Shown one piece after another: positions 6,319 to 8,629 of a stretch of 8,629 bases of DNA. The position numbers were made by a program, and so were the translations under genes. Below the pieces are notes generated by a model. The model was given only the letters and a program-made list of their open reading frames with translations. It had not been told where the DNA came from and searched no databases. Within the stretch, counting starts at the first letter, position 1. Each line of letters starts with the position of its first letter. This DNA comes from Actinomycetes bacterium (GTDB lineage: Bacteria > Actinomycetota > Actinomycetes > Actinomycetales > Cellulomonadaceae). The stretch covers positions 1 through 8,629 of the forward strand of contig JAEXEM010000253.1 in the NCBI GenBank assembly GCA_023401045.1, given 5' to 3'.

Positions 6319-7275
6319 ATGACCCCGGAGCAGACGACCTGGTTCGCCGAGACCTTCGAGGCGCTCGTCGCCAACGTCGGGCAGGCCGTGCTCGGCAAGG
6401 AGGAGGCGATCCGCCTCGTCCTCACCGCGATGCTCGCCGAGGGGCACGTGCTGCTCGAGGACGCGCCGGGCACCGGCAAGACGTCCCTCGCGAAGGCGAT
6501 CGCCGCGACCGTGCAGGGGTCGCACCACCGCATCCAGTTCACGCCCGACCTGCTGCCGTCGGACGTCACCGGCGTGACGATCTACGACCAGTCGTCGCAG
6601 CGGTTCGAGTTCCACCCCGGCCCGATCTTCGCCTCCGTCGTCCTCGCCGACGAGATCAACCGTGCCTCGCCGAAGACCCAGGCCGCGCTGCTCGAGGTCA
6701 TGGAGGAGGCGAACGTCACCGTCGACGGCGTCACCCACCCCGTCGGGCGGCCGTTCATGGTCATCGCGACGCAGAACCCCGTCGAGCAGGCCGGCACGTA
6801 CCGGCTGCCGGAGGCGCAGCTCGACCGGTTCCTCCTCAAGACCTCGCTCGGGTACCCCGACCGGGCGTCGTCGGTCGAGATCCTCGCCGGTGTCAAGGAC
6901 CGGACGGCGGCGCTCCACCCGCGGATCACGACGCAGGCGGTCGGCACGATGGCCGACCTCGGGCTGACGGTCCACGTCGACCCGGCGGTGCTCGACTACG
7001 TCGCACGCCTGCTCGAGGCGACCCGGGACGACGCGCAGACGTCGCTGGGGGCGAGCATCCGCGGCGGCCTCGCGCTCGTGAGGTGCGCGAAGGTGTGGGC
7101 GGCTGCGGACGGCCGTGACTACGTGCTGCCCGACGACGTCAAGGTGCTGGCCCGGCCGGTGCTCGCGCACCGCCTCCTGCTCGACCCGGAGGCGGAGTTC
7201 GCCGGCGTCGCCGCCGACGAGGTGCTCGACCGCGTGCTCTCCCAGGTGGCACCGCCCGCCCTGCGGCAGGTCTGA
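6319..7275 (+). CDS. MoxR-family AAA+ ATPase
   Basis: A 318-residue cytoplasmic ATPase, the usual length for MoxR. Visible motifs: Walker A at residues 47-55 (EDAPGTGKT; K54 and T55 contact the nucleotide), Walker B with the catalytic acidic pair in VVLADEINRASPKTQ (D111, E112), sensor 1 asparagine in ATQNP (N153), LPEAQLDRF with a conserved arginine (R170), and sensor 2 in GASIRGGLALVRCAK (R248). The C-terminal part from about residue 215 is the helical lid (AAA_lid_2-like). MoxR proteins use ATP to remodel or activate partner proteins, classically vWA-domain partners. The next gene encodes a DUF58 protein of that superfamily, starting 3 bases after this stop, so the two probably act as a pair. 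All catalytic residues look intact. ATG 6319 is preceded by GGAG. The family is certain; the substrate is unknown. Confidence 0.97.
   Translation: MTPEQTTWFAETFEALVANVGQAVLGKEEAIRLVLTAMLAEGHVLLEDAPGTGKTSLAKAIAATVQGSHHRIQFTPDLLPSDVTGVTIYDQSSQRFEFHPGPIFASVVLADEINRASPKTQAALLEVMEEANVTVDGVTHPVGRPFMVIATQNPVEQAGTYRLPEAQLDRFLLKTSLGYPDRASSVEILAGVKDRTAALHPRITTQAVGTMADLGLTVHVDPAVLDYVARLLEATRDDAQTSLGASIRGGLALVRCAKVWAAADGRDYVLPDDVKVLARPVLAHRLLLDPEAEFAGVAADEVLDRVLSQVAPPALRQV
7268..7270 (+). promoter_or_regulatory. Short ribosome binding site for the DUF58 gene, inside the end of the MoxR gene
   Basis: GCAGG ends at 7270, with AGG at 7268-7270, 8 bases before GTG 7279. It lies in the last MoxR codons, and the GTG follows the TGA by three bases. 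This fits coupled translation and supports GTG 7279, which also gives an N-terminus (GLRVSPLGWG) leading directly into the first membrane helix. Confidence 0.5.
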
Positions 7276-7278
7276 GCC

Positions 7279-8427
7279 GTGGGACTGCGCGTCTCGCCCC
7301 TCGGGTGGGGGGTGGCCGTCACGGCGCTCGCCGCACTCGCGGCGGGACGCCTGCTCGGGTGGGGCGAGCTCGCCGCCGTGGGGGCCGCGCTCGCCGCCGT
7401 CGTCGTCGCCGCGCTGCTCATGACGGTCGGCCGCACCCGCTACCGCGTCGTGCTCGACCTCGCCGACCGTCGCGTGCGGATCGGTCAGCGCGCGGTCGGG
7501 CGCGTCGAGGTGCGCAACGGGGCACGCCGGCGAGCTCTGCCGTCCCAGGTCGACCTGCCCGTGGGGGATCGCGTCGTCGAGCTCTCCGTGCCGGGCCTGG
7601 CGCCGGACGCGGTGCACGACGACCTCTTCGCCGTGCCCACCGACCGGCGTGCGGTCATCGTCGTCGGCCCGGTCGTCTCGCGCCGCGGCGACCCGCTCGG
7701 CATGGTGCAGCGCCGGCTGCGCTGGACCGAGCCGGCCGAGCTGTTCGTCCACCCCGAGGTCGTCGCGCTCGGCGGTGCCAACGCCGGCCTGCTCCGCGAC
7801 CTCGAGGGCCAGGCGACCCGTGACCTGTCCGACTCCGACCTCGACTTCCACGCGCTGCGTGACTACGTCGCCGGTGACGACCGGCGGTACATCCACTGGC
7901 GGACGACGGCGCGTCGCGGCCGGCTCATGGTCAAGCAGTTCGAGGACACCCGCCGCACCCTGACGACGCTCGCCCTCGCGACCGCCACCGACGACTACGC
8001 GTCGCCCGAGGAGTTCGAGCTCGCCGTGTCCGTCGTCGCCTCCGTCGCGGTCCAGGCCGTCCGCGACGAGCGTGACGTCGAGGTCCTCGCCGGACCCGGC
8101 CGCCTGCGCACCGGCACCCCGCCGGTGCTCCTCGACGACTGCTCGCGGCTGTCGTGGTCGCCCGCCGGGGCCGGTGTCGCGGTGCTCGGCCGGCGTGTCG
8201 TCCGGGAGACCCCCGACGCGTCCGTCGCGTTCCTCGTCACCGGCAGCGTCCCGACGGACGCCGACCGCCGCCTCGGCGCACGCGCCCTGCCCGCCGGGAC
8301 CCGCGCCGTCGTCGTGCGCTGCGCCCCGGGCGAGGAGATCTCGGTGCGCACCCGGTCGGCCGTCACGCTCGTCACCGTCGGTGGCCTCGCCGACCTGCCG
8401 CGTGCCCTGCGCCGGGTGGTGGGATGA
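7279..8427 (+). CDS. DUF58 domain protein with two N-terminal membrane helices
   Basis: A 382-residue protein starting at GTG 7279. Two hydrophobic helices at about residues 8-27 and 31-50 form a hairpin, leaving the body on the cytoplasmic side. A beta-rich region follows (about 55-150). The DUF58 signature is at residues 189-219: DFHALRDYVAGDDRR, then IHWRTTARRGRLMVKQFE, with the invariant-type G199-D200, H206-W207 and R212. The segment after it, EEFELAVSVVASVAVQAVRD, matches the helix of the vWA-like fold. The strand where related proteins carry a MIDAS Asp-x-Ser instead reads TTLALATATDD, so metal binding of the usual kind is doubtful. DUF58 proteins are typical partners of MoxR ATPases; the biochemical role is poorly defined. 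The gene overlaps the next by ATGA at 8424-8427. Confidence 0.96.
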   Translation: MGLRVSPLGWGVAVTALAALAAGRLLGWGELAAVGAALAAVVVAALLMTVGRTRYRVVLDLADRRVRIGQRAVGRVEVRNGARRRALPSQVDLPVGDRVVELSVPGLAPDAVHDDLFAVPTDRRAVIVVGPVVSRRGDPLGMVQRRLRWTEPAELFVHPEVVALGGANAGLLRDLEGQATRDLSDSDLDFHALRDYVAGDDRRYIHWRTTARRGRLMVKQFEDTRRTLTTLALATATDDYASPEEFELAVSVVASVAVQAVRDERDVEVLAGPGRLRTGTPPVLLDDCSRLSWSPAGAGVAVLGRRVVRETPDASVAFLVTGSVPTDADRRLGARALPAGTRAVVVRCAPGEEISVRTRSAVTLVTVGGLADLPRALRRVVG

Positions 8428-8629
8428 GCGTGACCTCCCGCCGGACCGCGCCGCGCCCCGGGCGCCGCGTCGGTGTCCGCGAACCTGCCGACGCGCTGCG
8501 CGACGTCCTCGTCCTCGTCACCGCGGTCGGCCTCGCGCTCACCCCGCTGCTGCCGGTCTACGGGCCGGTGGCGCTGCCCGCCCTCGTCGGCGGCGTCGTG
8601 CTCGGCACCGCGGTCACCGTGGTCGCGGC
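8424..8629 (+). CDS. N-terminal part of a multi-pass membrane protein, probably a TgpA-like transglutaminase-domain protein
   Basis: ATG 8424 overlaps the DUF58 stop (ATGA). The frame stays open for 68 codons to the window edge. The start is preceded by GGTGGTGGG, a weak, close purine-rich site. Residues 1-25 are basic (SRRTAPRPGRRVGVRE). Hydrophobic segments follow at about 26-43 (RDVLVLVTAVGLALTPLL) and 47-68 (GPVALPALVGGVVLGTAVTV), separated by a short P-V-Y-G turn. This is the usual beginning of the membrane proteins with several helices and an extracytoplasmic transglutaminase-like domain that follow moxR-DUF58 pairs in actinobacteria. The catalytic Cys-His-Asp domain would lie beyond the window, so the identity is inferred from position and the helical start only. 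The CDS itself is well supported by the overlap and codon use. Confidence 0.7.
   Translation, partial: MSVTSRRTAPRPGRRVGVREPADALRDVLVLVTAVGLALTPLLPVYGPVALPALVGGVVLGTAVTVVA

Noticed and set aside
6460..6485. Walker A of MoxR as defective because Asp replaces the first Gly
   Set aside because: The LED-x-PG-x-GKT form is common in this family, and Lys54 and Thr55 are intact.

Overview
The window looks like chromosomal DNA from a very GC-rich actinobacterium. Nearly all third codon positions are G or C, and GTG starts and 4-base stop/start overlaps are frequent. The gene order (giant Ig-like/FN3 protein, MoxR ATPase, DUF58 protein, membrane protein that is probably a transglutaminase-domain protein) resembles clusters I associate with Cellulomonas and related Micrococcales. 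That lineage guess rests on recall of gene order and protein style, not on a search. I see no mobile element, RNA gene, CRISPR array or sign of recent transfer.

Layout: all genes are on the + strand and the window is almost fully coding. Bases 1-453 hold the 3' end of a single-pass membrane protein with a small beta-rich, FN3-like extracytoplasmic domain. Its stop overlaps the GTG start of a giant gene (450-6233, 1927 aa). That protein is an N-terminally anchored surface protein: a beta-propeller-like region, an acidic linker, about eleven tandem Ig/cadherin-like modules and five FN3 modules. An 85-base non-coding gap follows, the only one in the window. Then come a MoxR-family AAA+ ATPase (6319-7275), a DUF58 protein with two N-terminal membrane helices (7279-8427) and the first 68 codons of a multi-pass membrane protein (8424 to the end), expected to be a TgpA-like transglutaminase-domain protein.

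How the genes may work together: MoxR ATPases and DUF58 (vWA-superfamily) proteins are commonly adjacent and are thought to act as a chaperone-like pair. Transglutaminase-domain membrane proteins often complete the trio. Here the trio sits in one tight transcription unit with a very long exported Ig/FN3 protein. The most economical hypothesis is an envelope-assembly or envelope-sensing module in which the ATPase set acts on, or together with, the giant surface protein. The sequence supports co-expression; the functional link is inference.

The strongest sequence-level observations concern the giant protein. Its only eight cysteines fall in four local pairs. The Ig modules repeat at about 92-106 residues. 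One FN3 module carries a WSxWS motif. An exact 21-bp in-frame direct repeat lies between FN3 modules 2 and 5. The DUF58 protein also seems to lack the usual MIDAS aspartate/serine signature.
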